From Deltaproteobacteria bacterium (GTDB taxonomy: Bacteria; JAUYMQ01): DNA of 23,295 bases. The translations under genes and the position numbers were made by a program. Under the pieces are notes generated by a model, which saw nothing but the letters and a program-made list of their open reading frames with translations, was not told the DNA's origin and did no database searches. The stretch covers positions 1-23,295 of the forward strand of contig JAUYMQ010000446.1 in the NCBI GenBank assembly GCA_030698575.1. Reading direction: 5' to 3'. Shown piece by piece: positions 1 through 7,333 of the stretch (positions are counted from its first letter, which is position 1; every line of letters begins with the position of its first letter).

Positions 1-31
1 CCTCTCCCGGTCGGGAGGAGGACCCATGGGG

Positions 32-133
32 GGTGATCACGATGACCGATCCAGGTGATCACGATGCCGATCTAGGTGATCATGATGGTCCGATCTAGGT
101 GATCACGATGCTCCGATCCAGGTGATCACGATG
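32..133. repeat. Five-copy GATC-palindrome tandem repeat, possible IS end
   Basis: Five copies of GGTGATCACGATG (third copy has one change, CATGATG) start at 32, 54, 75, 98 and 121, giving a 21-23 bp period. The spacer is mostly CCGATCYA, so the unit is about 22 bp, close to two helical turns. Each unit contains the palindrome TGATCA. Multiple short sub-terminal repeats of this kind are typical of transposase-binding ends in IS21-like elements, but no transposase gene is in view on either side. The assignment to an IS end is inference. An array of protein-binding sites is the alternative. Confidence 0.6.
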
Positions 134-171
134 GAGCGAAACGCGCAGGACCGGGCGTGGGATGATGTTTA

Positions 172-340
172 CGGCCCAGTTCAATTTGATAGGGGAAATT
201 GCAGAATCGAACCCTCGTCCGAACGTAGAGAATGTTTCGATCTTAGGTACATTCCCTCCACCTAGTTGAGACAGTCGGGAAAATTCCCCGATCGGCGAGC
301 CTGGCGGACAGAATCCGTCAGGCTCGTTGCCTTTTCTTCT
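172..340 (+). repeat. Dispersed double-hairpin repeat, copy A
   Basis: This copy has the conserved core TTTCGATC followed by CATTCCCTCCACC. A small hairpin follows (TCGGG at 275-279 with CCCGA at 287-291), then a long one (296-308 with 314-326, 5-nt loop) and a pyrimidine tract. The left end-box seen in copies C and D is absent, so the copy is partial. The stem sequence differs from the other copies (CGAGCCTG with CAGGCTCG) but remains paired. Confidence 0.6.
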
Positions 341-567
341 ATTGCTTCCACTACTTGACGCAGTCCTGATCTTCCAGACAAGTTCGGACTTGCCAGCTGT
401 CCCGGGGGTCGGTGAACTCGATCGGCATGCAGGGGAGCCCTGGCACGATATCGGCCTCGCCGAACCTGCTGAACTGTGATCGATGTATTCGAAGGCGGTG
501 TGTGATTGGCTAGGGGTGGAAAAAGGTGAATGATCTCGAGCTAGATGAGCCCTCGGAAACGAGGGGT

Positions 568-601
568 TTGACAGAGGAATTTAGTATGACATATTGTCAT
601 A
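568..601 (+). promoter_or_regulatory. Promoter and palindromic operator of the toxin-antitoxin pair
   Basis: A perfect -35 hexamer TTGACA lies at 568-573. The likely -10 is CATATT at 590-595 (16 nt spacing) or TATTGT at 592-597 (18 nt). Lying across the -10 is a perfect inverted repeat, TATGACA at 585-591 and TGTCATA at 595-601 with a 3-nt centre. It sits immediately upstream of the antitoxin ribosome binding site. Ribbon-helix-helix antitoxins usually repress their own promoter through such palindromes, so this is the inferred autoregulatory operator. Confidence 0.75.
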
Positions 602-614
602 CCGGAGGCAACGC

Positions 615-857
615 ATGGCCAGATCCAAAGTCGCCGTCACGCTCGAAGCCGAGACGCTCAACAAGCTGGATCGGCTTGTCCGGAAGAAGAGATTTCGCAG
701 TCGGAGCCAGGCTATCCAGGAAGCCGTGGAGGAGAAGCTCGATCGCGTGGAACAGAGCAGCCTCGCGCGCGAGTGCGCGAAGCTCGATCCGAATTTCGAG
801 AAGTCACTGGCGGAGGAAGGGATGTCCGAGGACGTGGGCTCGTGGCCCGAATACTGA
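615..857 (+). CDS. Ribbon-helix-helix antitoxin (MazE/ChpI-type)
   Basis: This 80-residue protein is the predicted antitoxin of the toxin encoded immediately downstream. Residues 4-45 have the ribbon-helix-helix layout: a short beta strand (KVAVTLEAE) followed by two helices rich in Lys/Arg and Glu, which dimerises and binds DNA. The acidic C-terminal part (about 55-80) would be the toxin-binding tail. I chose the ATG at 615 because GGAGG at 604-608 is 6 nt upstream. The in-frame ATG at 594 would fall inside the operator palindrome and has no ribosome binding site. The 3' end overlaps the toxin start by 16 nt, which suggests translational coupling. It should neutralise the toxin and, with it, repress the promoter at 568-601. 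Confidence 0.85.
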   Translation: MARSKVAVTLEAETLNKLDRLVRKKRFRSRSQAIQEAVEEKLDRVEQSSLARECAKLDPNFEKSLAEEGMSEDVGSWPEY

Positions 858-1180
858 GGGGAGAAATTCGCTGGGCCGACCTTAACCCGACACGCGGCCG
901 GGAGCAGGCAGGCCAGCGGCCGGTGCTGATCCTGAGTCAGGACGTCTTCAACGAGCGCTCGGGAACCGTCATCGCCATGGCCCTGACGAGCCAGCCGCAG
1001 CGCGCAGGATTTCCGCTGACCCTGGAGCTGGAATCAAGAGGTCTTCCCAAACGCTCGTGGGTCAAGATCAGCCAGATTCGAACGTTGTCTATTGAACGCA
1101 TCGGAAAACGCTTGGGGCGAGCCTCCGCGGAAGATATGGGTCAAGTTATACAAGGCCTGAACGAGATCGTCGGCGCCTGA
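842..1180 (+). CDS. mazF: MazF/PemK-family endoribonuclease toxin
   Basis: This 112-residue protein has the length and fold markers of the MazF/PemK family, sequence-specific mRNA interferases held inactive by their antitoxin. The N-terminal block runs [10 protein letters not shown] (7-16), then G19, EQ (21-22), G24 and RPVLIL (26-31). R26 matches the catalytic arginine region of MazF, and ALTSQ (47-51, T49) matches the conserved threonine. No key motif is missing, so the toxin looks intact. I chose GTG at 842 because GAGGA at 828-832 precedes it at good spacing and the family normally begins a few residues before the GEI motif. It overlaps the antitoxin gene. The pair stands alone among repeats and transposase remnants, as expected for a mobile toxin-antitoxin module. 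The cleavage sequence cannot be read from the protein. Confidence 0.92.
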   Translation: MARILRGEIRWADLNPTRGREQAGQRPVLILSQDVFNERSGTVIAMALTSQPQRAGFPLTLELESRGLPKRSWVKISQIRTLSIERIGKRLGRASAEDMGQVIQGLNEIVGA

Positions 1181-1181
1181 C

Positions 1182-1345
1182 CGAGGCTCGCGGGCGAGAG
1201 AATTCTCGATCCCGGGTCCATTCCCTCCACCAATCTGAACCTCGCGGAAGTTCTCCGCGCGACGAGTCCGCCAGTGATGACTTGGCGGGCTCGTTTTATA
1301 TGCCCAGTTTCCACCTTTATTTCGGGATGGCGGTGCGGCGGGCAG
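1182..1345 (+). repeat. Dispersed double-hairpin repeat, copy B
   Basis: It carries TCTCGATCCCGGGTCC, CATTCCCTCCACC, a first hairpin CGCGGA (1243-1248) with TCCGCG (1254-1259), and a second long hairpin (1263 to 1293) followed by TTTTAT. After that comes TGCCCAGTTTCC and about 45 bp shared almost base for base with copy D. It lies directly after the toxin gene and could serve as its terminator. The left part of the full-length unit is missing. Confidence 0.65.
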
Positions 1346-1394
1346 AATCCTCGCGGAGTCCCGTGAGGTTTCGAGAGCAGCCGTAGCGGCCGAG

Positions 1395-1631
1395 CTAAGG
1401 CACCGAGTGATCTTTCCCATGAATCAGGACCACGAGGCTGGGCCGCCAATCCTTCCATAGCTTGGTCAGGACAATCCAGAAGAGGCGGTCGGCCCGGCGG
1501 ATCTGTGGGCGTTTCACATTCCTTTGAAAAACGAGGAGTTGTTGGCGGAGGGCGACGATCTCAAGAAGGGGCTCGGAACGGTCCCGGCCGAGGTCCCGCA
1601 GGAGGGTAAGAAGAAGACGGAGGAAGGACAT
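1395..1631 (-). pseudogene. Transposase (integrase-core) N-terminal remnant
   Basis: The 78-residue reading frame matches the start of rve-type integrase-core transposases. It has a hydrophobic leader, then EIVALRQQLLVFQR (residues about 24-37), VKRP, and RRADRLFWIVLTKLW followed by W-RPSLVV. Full proteins of this kind are several hundred residues and continue into a DDE catalytic core. Here the frame breaks off after the helix-turn-helix-like part, and nothing related follows on the minus strand. Upstream of the start (forward 1744-1749), CACAGG reads CCTGTGG on this strand, followed after a gap by GAATTCG. That is a degenerate version of the element end at 7334, so the remnant may extend to about 1749. 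Confidence 0.75.
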
Positions 1632-1767
1632 CGGCGGCTGCCCGAGTGAGCGGTGCCATCGTGGGCGGCAGAAAGTCGGGAAGCATGCGTTCCGACTGTG
1701 ATAATCTCAAGCTGGCCTGAGGCCGACGAATTCTTTGCGCTCCACAGGGCTGGGCCAAGGGGGACAG

Positions 1768-2313
1768 ATGGCCAAGAAATGCTTGAAATGTGGCTATGAA
1801 AGGCAAGCCTCCGATATATCGCCAGATTATGAATGCCCTGGCTGTGGTGTTATTTATGCGAAAGTAGAATCGGCTCGTGGGCCAAAGCACTTGCATGAAG
1901 TTGAGTCCATGACAGTGGGGGAAGACCCAACCGAGTGGGGCTCGATACGGTGGCTTTCTGCGATAACTGCGTTCTATATCGTTGCATTTATGCTGAAAAT
2001 GGGCGAACCGGACAAGCTGTGGTGGTGGCTGATAGCCCTCGTATTTTTTGGCTGGCTTTACTCTCCGTTTCTACTGCTCATAAACTTCAGTATGGAAAAC
2101 AAAAAAGACTCTTCCGCGCTGCGCGTCGTGTTCGTAGCAATGCTTTTCAATTCGGTTTCCGGCCTCTATCTGTCGTATGAAGCATTTGTCGTATCAAGAA
2201 CCGACGCAGGCGGTGCAATGATGTTTGGCGTATTGCCAATGTACCAACTCGTCATTTCTGCCATCGGAATCGCGGTTGCAAAAGGACAGGCGACAAGGCC
2301 CGGATCCACCTGA
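1768..2313 (+). CDS. Zinc-ribbon membrane protein of unknown function
   Basis: The 181-residue protein starts with a zinc ribbon, CLKC at 5-8 and CPGC at 23-26. Four hydrophobic segments follow at about 62-77, 84-106, 118-138 and 150-171, so it is an integral membrane protein with a small cytoplasmic metal-binding head. The ATG at 1768 is preferred over the upstream ATG at 1735 because a purine-rich AGGGGGAC precedes it and the ribbon begins right after MAKK. The gene is visibly AT-richer than its neighbours, and many codons end in A or T. Its stop codon touches the left end of the repeat element at 2314, and a transposase remnant ends just upstream. It therefore looks like imported DNA, and the C-terminus may have been altered by the insertion. 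I do not recognise a specific function. Confidence 0.7.
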   Translation: MAKKCLKCGYERQASDISPDYECPGCGVIYAKVESARGPKHLHEVESMTVGEDPTEWGSIRWLSAITAFYIVAFMLKMGEPDKLWWWLIALVFFGWLYSPFLLLINFSMENKKDSSALRVVFVAMLFNSVSGLYLSYEAFVVSRTDAGGAMMFGVLPMYQLVISAIGIAVAKGQATRPGST

Positions 2314-2584
2314 CCTGTGGGTGGCGAATTCCAATTTGTGGCTGAAAACGAGCGATTCGGCCGGGTTGCTCTGGGGCGCCGTTTGGAACCCAGTTCGGTT
2401 CAGTAGGGGAGTCTCGGTATCGAGTCCAAGTCCAAACAGCAGAGAATGTTTCGATCCCGGGCCCGTTCCCTTCACCAATCCGACCATCGCGGAAACCCTC
2501 CGCGCAACGAGCCCGCCAGGCAAGTTCTGGCAAGCTCGTTTTCTATGCCCAGTTTCGTATGATTGGCAATTCGCCGTGCACAGG
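2314..2584 (+). mobile_element. MITE-like element, dispersed double-hairpin repeat copy C
   Basis: This is the most complete copy. The left end CCTGTGGGTGGCGAATTC and the right end, read on the other strand as CCTGTGCACGGCGAATTG, are imperfect terminal inverted repeats. Inside are TTTCGATCCCGGGCCC, a first hairpin CGCGGA (2488-2493) with TCCGCG (2499-2504), and a second hairpin from 2508 to 2538 followed by TTTTCT and TGCCCAGTTTC. The left end matches the left end of the decayed IS at 7334. No coding potential is evident and I see no clear target-site duplication. A non-autonomous element mobilised by that IS family is the best reading. Confidence 0.65.
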
Positions 2585-2741
2585 TAGAATGCTCAACACC
2601 GCGCCGGCCGGTCTGGAGGCCTCGGGCTGTCCGGAACCGTCGCGTCCAACGAAGGTCACGATGAATGCCGAGCGACGCGCCCTGTGCGAACACACGATTT
2701 TGAAGAGCGCTTCGTCGGCAGGCCCGGCACGGACAGTCGTA

Positions 2742-3203
2742 TCAGGGCTGAACCGTGCCGTCGGGGCTGACCGAAAAACTCAATGCCGGGTGGCCGTCGA
2801 CCTGGATGACGCGCGTGAGCTGGACGCCATTTGCCGACAAGCCCCGGGTCACCAAGGGTTCCCGGCCGGGATCGATGTCGCAAAGCGCGATGTCGTACAG
2901 CATGACCCATTGTCGCTCGCCGGCCGACACCGCCTCGAGGCGGGCTGCAAGGCGGCGTCCTTCGATCGGTTCCAAACTCACGGACGGACCCCAACTCGTG
3001 TACAGGACCAGATCAGACACCGCGTAGGAATGAATACAGTGGGTCCAGTTGGGATCGGAGGATCCGGACGCTTCGTTCTGCTGGACATATTCGAACGATA
3101 CGGCGACTTCCCTCGCCGCTCCGGGAGGCTGCCCATTGCAGCTCCAGGCTGCGGCAATCACCCCCAAAACGGCAATTGATCCGACAAGACGGTATGGTCT
3201 CAT
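2742..3203 (-). CDS. Putative lipoprotein of unknown function
   Basis: This 153-residue protein starts MRPYRLVGSIAVLG, then AAWSC. C22 is a plausible but imperfect lipobox cysteine (Trp at -2). I placed the start at 3203 because AGGGAG lies about 10 nt upstream and the signal peptide begins there; longer in-frame starts run into repeat copy D. The mature part has two further cysteines and no recognisable domain. The gene stands alone between repeat copies C and D. In another frame the strand keeps coding-like composition beyond the stop at 2742, down to about 2560 (containing ALFKIVCSHR and AFIVTFVGRD). The annotated C-terminus may therefore be the product of a frameshift, and the gene may be decayed. 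Confidence 0.55.
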   Translation of the reverse strand: MRPYRLVGSIAVLGVIAAAWSCNGQPPGAAREVAVSFEYVQQNEASGSSDPNWTHCIHSYAVSDLVLYTSWGPSVSLEPIEGRRLAARLEAVSAGERQWVMLYDIALCDIDPGREPLVTRGLSANGVQLTRVIQVDGHPALSFSVSPDGTVQP

Positions 3204-3271
3204 GGTTCGGGCGCTCCCTGACGTTCGAGCCCGGCGGCGGGCTAATCGCTTCCGCGAAGCATACAAGAACG

Positions 3272-3590
3272 AACTGTGGCTGGCGAATTGCAATTTCTGA
3301 CTGAACATCAGCGAATCGGTCGGGTTTCTCCGGCACGAGGCTTGGAACCTAGTTCCTTTTGGTAGGGGATTGTTGGTATCGAAGCAAAGTCCGAAGACAG
3401 CGAGAGTTTCGGACCCAGGTACGTTCCCTCCACCATGACCGAGCGAGACGCGCGTCTCGCAGAACTTCGAGCCCGTCGGACAGCCTCCGGCGGGCTCGCT
3501 TTCTATGCCCAGTTTCCGCCTTTATTTCGGGATGGCGGTGCGGCGGGCGGGATCCGCGCGTGACTATTGCGAGTTGCTAATTGCGCCGAC
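3272..3590 (+). repeat. Dispersed double-hairpin repeat, copy D
   Basis: The left box CTGTGGCTGGCGAATTGC is followed by the core TTTCGGACCCAGGTAC and GTTCCCTCCACC. The first hairpin here is GCGAGAC (3443-3449) with GTCTCGC (3454-3460), completely different in sequence from copies B, C and E but still paired. The second hairpin spans 3468-3498 and is followed by CTTTCT and TGCCCAGTTTCC. The about 45 bp after it match copy B. A degenerate right box may lie at about 3563-3590. Between here and 3745 I see nothing further. Confidence 0.65.
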
Positions 3591-3745
3591 ATCGGGAGGC
3601 GCGGGTGATAGTTCCACCTTCTCGCCTGACGATTCTCCACCGAAATGGCTTGCCCTGAGCATACAAGCTTGAATTTCGTTCGCGCCGGGGACCTGTGATC
3701 GCGAGTATCGAGGCGACCTGGTCCCCGTCGAAAAGAAGTAGATGA

Positions 3746-3774
3746 TTGACGCGGAGGCTATCGCCGGCTACTGT
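3746..3774 (+). promoter_or_regulatory. Promoter of the third cold-shock-type leader unit
   Basis: TTGACG at 3746-3751, a 17-nt spacer and TACTGT at 3769-3774 give a sigma-70-type promoter. Hexamers and spacing are the same as in the promoters of both cold-shock leaders (12059-12087 and 9591-9619). Transcription would start near 3781. Confidence 0.6.
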
Positions 3775-3780
3775 ACGTCA

Positions 3781-3866
3781 TCTGATTGGTGCGTCCGACC
3801 CGGGCGCGCAGACGTACCGGAGACCAAATAAAGAGGGACCTGGCGCGTGTTCAGGTTCCTTTTATT
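3781..3866 (+). ncRNA. Conserved leader/small-RNA unit with terminator-like hairpin, copy 3
   Basis: The segment after the promoter contains GACGTACCGGAGACC and AAATAAAGA. These align with GCCGTACCAGTGAACG and ATAAAG in the csp leader at 12094. It ends in a hairpin, GGGACCTG (3835-3842) with CAGGTTCC (3852-3859), loop of 9 nt, then TTTTATT. The hairpin end is about 79 nt from the predicted start, as in the csp leader copy on the plus strand. It may be a short RNA with an intrinsic terminator, or an attenuated leader of the glycosyltransferase operon whose start codon is 189 nt further on. No csp-like sequence follows. Confidence 0.55.
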
Positions 3867-4054
3867 CGTTGGGCGCGGTTCGCCGGGAAGAGCGCGGGAG
3901 GGGACCGTGCCAAGATAGGAACGGGATTGGGGCCAGCCTCGTGAACGGGGATGGCCCCGACTCTTTATGAACTAAGCCGCACCATCCCGCACGGATGTTC
4001 TGGCATGTCGAACGACAACGTCCGTCCTTGAGCGCGCGCGCGGCTGGAGGGACT

Positions 4055-6349
4055 ATGAACCAGGTGACGACCGAGGGAGCGATCCGAAGAATTGCCGTGC
4101 TTGGCAACCACATGCCGCGGCAATGCGGGATCGCCACTTTCACGACCGATCTGAGCAACGCGATCGCTTCCGAGTTCTCGGATTTGGATTGCTTCGTGCT
4201 GGCGATGAACGACTCCGGGACGCATCACGTCTACCCGTCCCGGGTTCGTTTCGAGGTTACTGAAAAGGATATCGCGGCGTACCGGCGGGCGGCGGACTTC
4301 TTGAACGTCAACACGGTTGACGTTGTGAGCGTGCAGCACGAGTATGGAATCTTCGGTGGGAAAGCCGGCAGTCACGTCCTGGCGCTGCTGCGCGAGCTGC
4401 GGATGCCGATCGTGACGACGCTCCACACGATCCTAGGCGAGCCCAATTTACTGCAGCGACAAGCGATGGATGAGCTCTGTGAGCTCTCGGAACGCCTCGT
4501 CGTCATGAGCGCGCACGGGGCGGCGCTTCTTCGTGAGATTCACGGTGTTCCGGAGCACAAGATCGACCTGATTCCCCATGGCATTCCGAGCGTACCCTTC
4601 GAGAGCGGCAGTAAGGACAAACTCGGGGTCGAAGGCAAATCGGTCATTCTCACTCTCGGACTCCTCTCGCCGGACAAGGGGATCGAGCACGTCATCGATG
4701 CGCTCCCCGAGATCCTCGCGCGCTGCCCGGACACGGTCTACATCGTGTTGGGCGCCACCCATCCACATGTCAAGGAGCGTCACGGGGAGACCTACCGGCT
4801 CATGCTCGAGAACCGCGCCAAGAGCCTCGGCGTGGACTCCAGCATGATCTTCCACAATCGTTTTGTGAGTCCGGATGAGCTCGCAGAGTTTCTCTCCGCC
4901 GCGGACATCTACATCACGCCCTATCTCCAACCGGATCAAATCACATCCGGAACGCTGGCCTACGCGGTGGGATCTGGCAGGGCCGTGATCTCGACTCCGT
5001 ACCTGTACGCGCGCGAGTTACTCGCCGAGGGGCGCGGGATACTCGTTCCATGGAGAGACCCACAGGCTATCGCACGGGAGGTCATCGGCCTCCTTTGCAA
5101 TGATGCCAAGCGGTTCGCCCTCCGCGAGCGCGCGGCGGCCCATGGCCGCGACATGCTGTGGCCTGCGGTCGCGCGCCGGTACGTGCAGAGTTTCGAGCAG
5201 GCGCGCGCCGAGCACGACGACCGCCGACGCACGTCCTTCCAGGCAAAGACGCTTGCGAAACGGCCCGCCGGGCTACCGGAGATCAATCTGGAGCACCTCC
5301 GCCTCATGACCGATGATACCGGCGTGCTGCAGCATGCGCTTTTCAGTATTCCACACTACGCCGAGGGCTATTGCCTCGATGACAACGCTCGCGCAGTACT
5401 CTTGATGGCGCTCGTCGAGGACGACGGCCTGGAGGACTTCAAGGCTGTGCGTGCGCTGGCGTCGCGCTACCTCGCCTTCGTGAGCCATGCTTTCAACGAG
5501 AAGACTGGACGGTTCCGAAACTTCCTGTCGTACTCCCGCCGATGGACGGAAAAGTGCGGATCGGAAGACAGCCATGGGCGCGCGCTCTGGGCATTGGGTG
5601 CGGTCGTCGGCCGCTCCAGCGATCCGGGAAGGCAGAGTCTTGGTGGCGATCTTTTCCATGCCGCATTGCCGGCGATCTCGAACTTCACGAGCCCGCGCGC
5701 GTGGGCATACGCGCTCCTGGGGATCGACGAATACCTTCGGGCCTTCGAGGGCGACAGCAACGTGCAGACGGTCCACAAGGTGCTCGCGGAGCGCCTCCTG
5801 GACCTCTTCCGGCGGTCAAGCGGGGACGATTGGCCGTGGTTCGAAGATCGCGTCACCTATTGCAACGCGCGGTTGTCACAAGCGCTCATCGTGTCGGGTT
5901 CCTGGCTCGATAACGAGGAAATGACAGCCGCTGGTATGCGATCGCTCGAATGGCTGGCCTCGATCCAGAGGTCGAAGGACAGCTACTTCGCCCCGATCGG
6001 TTCAAATGGCTTCTACAAGCGAGGTGAGCCGATCGCTTTGTTCGACCAGCAACCCGTGGAGGCCTGTGGGATGGTCTCCGCCTGTCTCGATGCGTACCGC
6101 ATGACGGAGGACAAACGCTGGTCCGAGCACGCGCGCCGCGCATTCAATTGGTTCCTCGGGCAGAACAATTTGCAACAATCGCTCTACGACGCGTCGACGG
6201 GTGGATGCCGTGACGGCCTACATCCCGATCGCACAAATGAGAACCAGGGTGCGGAATCAACGCTGTCCTTCTTGCTCGCTCTTCTCGAAATGCGCTCGGC
6301 CGATCGCCCCGACGTGGCCAAGCCCGGTTCCCTGGAGCTCAGATCATGA
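4055..6349 (+). CDS. GT4 glycosyltransferase fused to an alpha/alpha-barrel carbohydrate domain
   Basis: The 764-residue cytoplasmic protein has two parts. Residues about 11-385 are a GT-B fold GT4 glycosyltransferase: MPRQCGIATFT (20-30), HEYGIFGG (95-102), LGLLSPDKG (201-209) with its nucleotide-sugar-binding lysine, and the C-terminal lobe around SGTLAYAVGSGRA (298-310). Residues about 410-745 are helical and resemble alpha/alpha-barrel glycoside-hydrolase-like domains, with YCLDDNARAV (439-448), EDSHGRALWALG (504-515), DDWPWFED (591-598) and NENQGAESTLSFLLAL (728-743). I chose ATG 4055 because GGAGGG (4046-4051) precedes it and the GT fold starts soon after. The stop overlaps the GH130 gene by 4 nt. 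The partner suggests beta-mannoside or related oligosaccharide metabolism; donor and acceptor are unknown. The conserved leader unit at 3746-3866 lies upstream and may drive it. Confidence 0.85.
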   Translation: MNQVTTEGAIRRIAVLGNHMPRQCGIATFTTDLSNAIASEFSDLDCFVLAMNDSGTHHVYPSRVRFEVTEKDIAAYRRAADFLNVNTVDVVSVQHEYGIFGGKAGSHVLALLRELRMPIVTTLHTILGEPNLLQRQAMDELCELSERLVVMSAHGAALLREIHGVPEHKIDLIPHGIPSVPFESGSKDKLGVEGKSVILTLGLLSPDKGIEHVIDALPEILARCPDTVYIVLGATHPHVKERHGETYRLMLENRAKSLGVDSSMIFHNRFVSPDELAEFLSAADIYITPYLQPDQITSGTLAYAVGSGRAVISTPYLYARELLAEGRGILVPWRDPQAIAREVIGLLCNDAKRFALRERAAAHGRDMLWPAVARRYVQSFEQARAEHDDRRRTSFQAKTLAKRPAGLPEINLEHLRLMTDDTGVLQHALFSIPHYAEGYCLDDNARAVLLMALVEDDGLEDFKAVRALASRYLAFVSHAFNEKTGRFRNFLSYSRRWTEKCGSEDSHGRALWALGAVVGRSSDPGRQSLGGDLFHAALPAISNFTSPRAWAYALLGIDEYLRAFEGDSNVQTVHKVLAERLLDLFRRSSGDDWPWFEDRVTYCNARLSQALIVSGSWLDNEEMTAAGMRSLEWLASIQRSKDSYFAPIGSNGFYKRGEPIALFDQQPVEACGMVSACLDAYRMTEDKRWSEHARRAFNWFLGQNNLQQSLYDASTGGCRDGLHPDRTNENQGAESTLSFLLALLEMRSADRPDVAKPGSLELRS

Positions 6350-7299
6350 CGTCGAACAACGGATTCGAGGAACTTTTTCATCGACATGAGAAAAATCCGA
6401 TCCTGACAGCCGCGGACTGGCCCTATCCGGTTCATACCGTCTTCAATGCCGGGGCCACGCGGCTCGACGACGGCACGACGCTGCTACTGTGCAGGGTCGA
6501 GGATCGCCGGGGCCATTCGCACCTGTGTGCCGCGCGATCGGCCAACGGCGTCGACGGCTGGGTCATCGACAGGGAGCCGACGCTTCGGCCCGATATGAAG
6601 AACTACCCCGAGGAGATTTGGGGGATCGAGGACCCGCGAATCACGTATGTTAACGAGCTTGGCAAGTACGCTATTGCGTATACGGCCTTCAGCCGGGGAG
6701 GGCCGGGCGTCGCGCTGGCGCTCACCGAGGACTTCCTGCATTTCGAACGCTGCGGACTGATCATGCAGCCCGAGGACAAGGACGCGGCCCTGCTCCCGCG
6801 CCGCATCGACGGGAATTTCGCGCTCATTCACCGTCCAGTGACGGACTCGGGCGCGCACATCTGGATCTCGTACTCTCCGGATCTTCGAAATTGGGGAGGT
6901 CATAAACTGGTTCTGCAGGCCCGCCGGGGGGCCTGGTGGGACGCGAACAGGGTGGGGCTCTCTCCACCCTTGATCGAAACGCCCCGGGGGTGGCTGATGC
7001 TCTATCACGGCGTTCGTCAAACGCCGGGTGGGTGCCTGTATCGCCTCGGAGTCGCGTTGCTCGACCTGAACAAGCCGGAGCAATGCCTCCTGCGCGGCGA
7101 GCCGTGGATCTTCGGCCCCGAGGCCCCCTATGAGCGAAACGGAGACGTTGGAGACGTCACATTCCCATGCGGTTACACGCTGGGTGACGACGGTGATCGA
7201 ATCAATCTCTACTACGGCGCGGCTGACACCAGCGTGGCGCTTGCGACTGGGAGCATCCGCCAGCTGCTCAACTGGCTCGATGAGCACGGGATCGCGTAG
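6346..7299 (+). CDS. GH130-family glycoside phosphorylase/hydrolase
   Basis: This 317-residue protein is of usual length for GH130, a five-bladed beta-propeller family that mostly phosphorolyses beta-mannosides to mannose 1-phosphate. Visible landmarks are NPIL at 17-20, FNAGATRL (33-40), LLLCRVEDR (46-54) and the hallmark GIEDPRIT (93-100), with D96 in the position of the proton donor. Others are PRRIDGNFALIHRP (151-164), WWDANRVG (197-204), LYHGV (219-223) and YYGAADT (289-295). Nothing essential looks missing. The start ATG overlaps the preceding stop (ATGA), so the two proteins are made together and probably act on the same sugar. Whether it is a phosphorylase or one of the hydrolytic members, and the exact linkage, cannot be told from sequence alone. 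No signal peptide, so cytoplasmic. Confidence 0.9.
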   Translation: MTSNNGFEELFHRHEKNPILTAADWPYPVHTVFNAGATRLDDGTTLLLCRVEDRRGHSHLCAARSANGVDGWVIDREPTLRPDMKNYPEEIWGIEDPRITYVNELGKYAIAYTAFSRGGPGVALALTEDFLHFERCGLIMQPEDKDAALLPRRIDGNFALIHRPVTDSGAHIWISYSPDLRNWGGHKLVLQARRGAWWDANRVGLSPPLIETPRGWLMLYHGVRQTPGGCLYRLGVALLDLNKPEQCLLRGEPWIFGPEAPYERNGDVGDVTFPCGYTLGDDGDRINLYYGAADTSVALATGSIRQLLNWLDEHGIA

Positions 7300-7333
7300 G
7301 CGCGGACACAACGCGGAGTCGGATTCATTGGAA

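Noticed and set aside
32-133. Repeats at 32-133 as a CRISPR array
   Set aside because: Repeat core of 13 bp and spacers of about 8-10 bp that are themselves alike; no cas genes. Not a CRISPR.
351-510. Minus-strand reading frame ending CLEDQDCVK
   Set aside because: Cys-containing and protein-like, but no start codon at a sensible place and an in-frame stop about 50 codons upstream. Possibly a gene remnant, not supportable as a feature.
172-3590. Core of the dispersed repeat (TTCGATCCC, then CTCCACCA) looks like a tRNA or tmRNA 3' end
   Set aside because: About 10 nt separate the T-loop-like part from the acceptor-like part where 5 are expected, and the stem before TTCGATC does not pair. No 5' half or anticodon arm is seen. 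Treated as a resemblance only.
3929-3957. GGGGCCA/TGGCCCC inverted repeat between leader unit and GT4 gene
   Set aside because: A stem can form, but it has a long loop and only CTCTTT after it. Not convincing as terminator or riboswitch.
3995-4054. Upstream ATG extending the GT4 gene by 20 residues
   Set aside because: No ribosome binding site and the extension is unlike the family N-terminus; ATG 4055 has GGAGGG.
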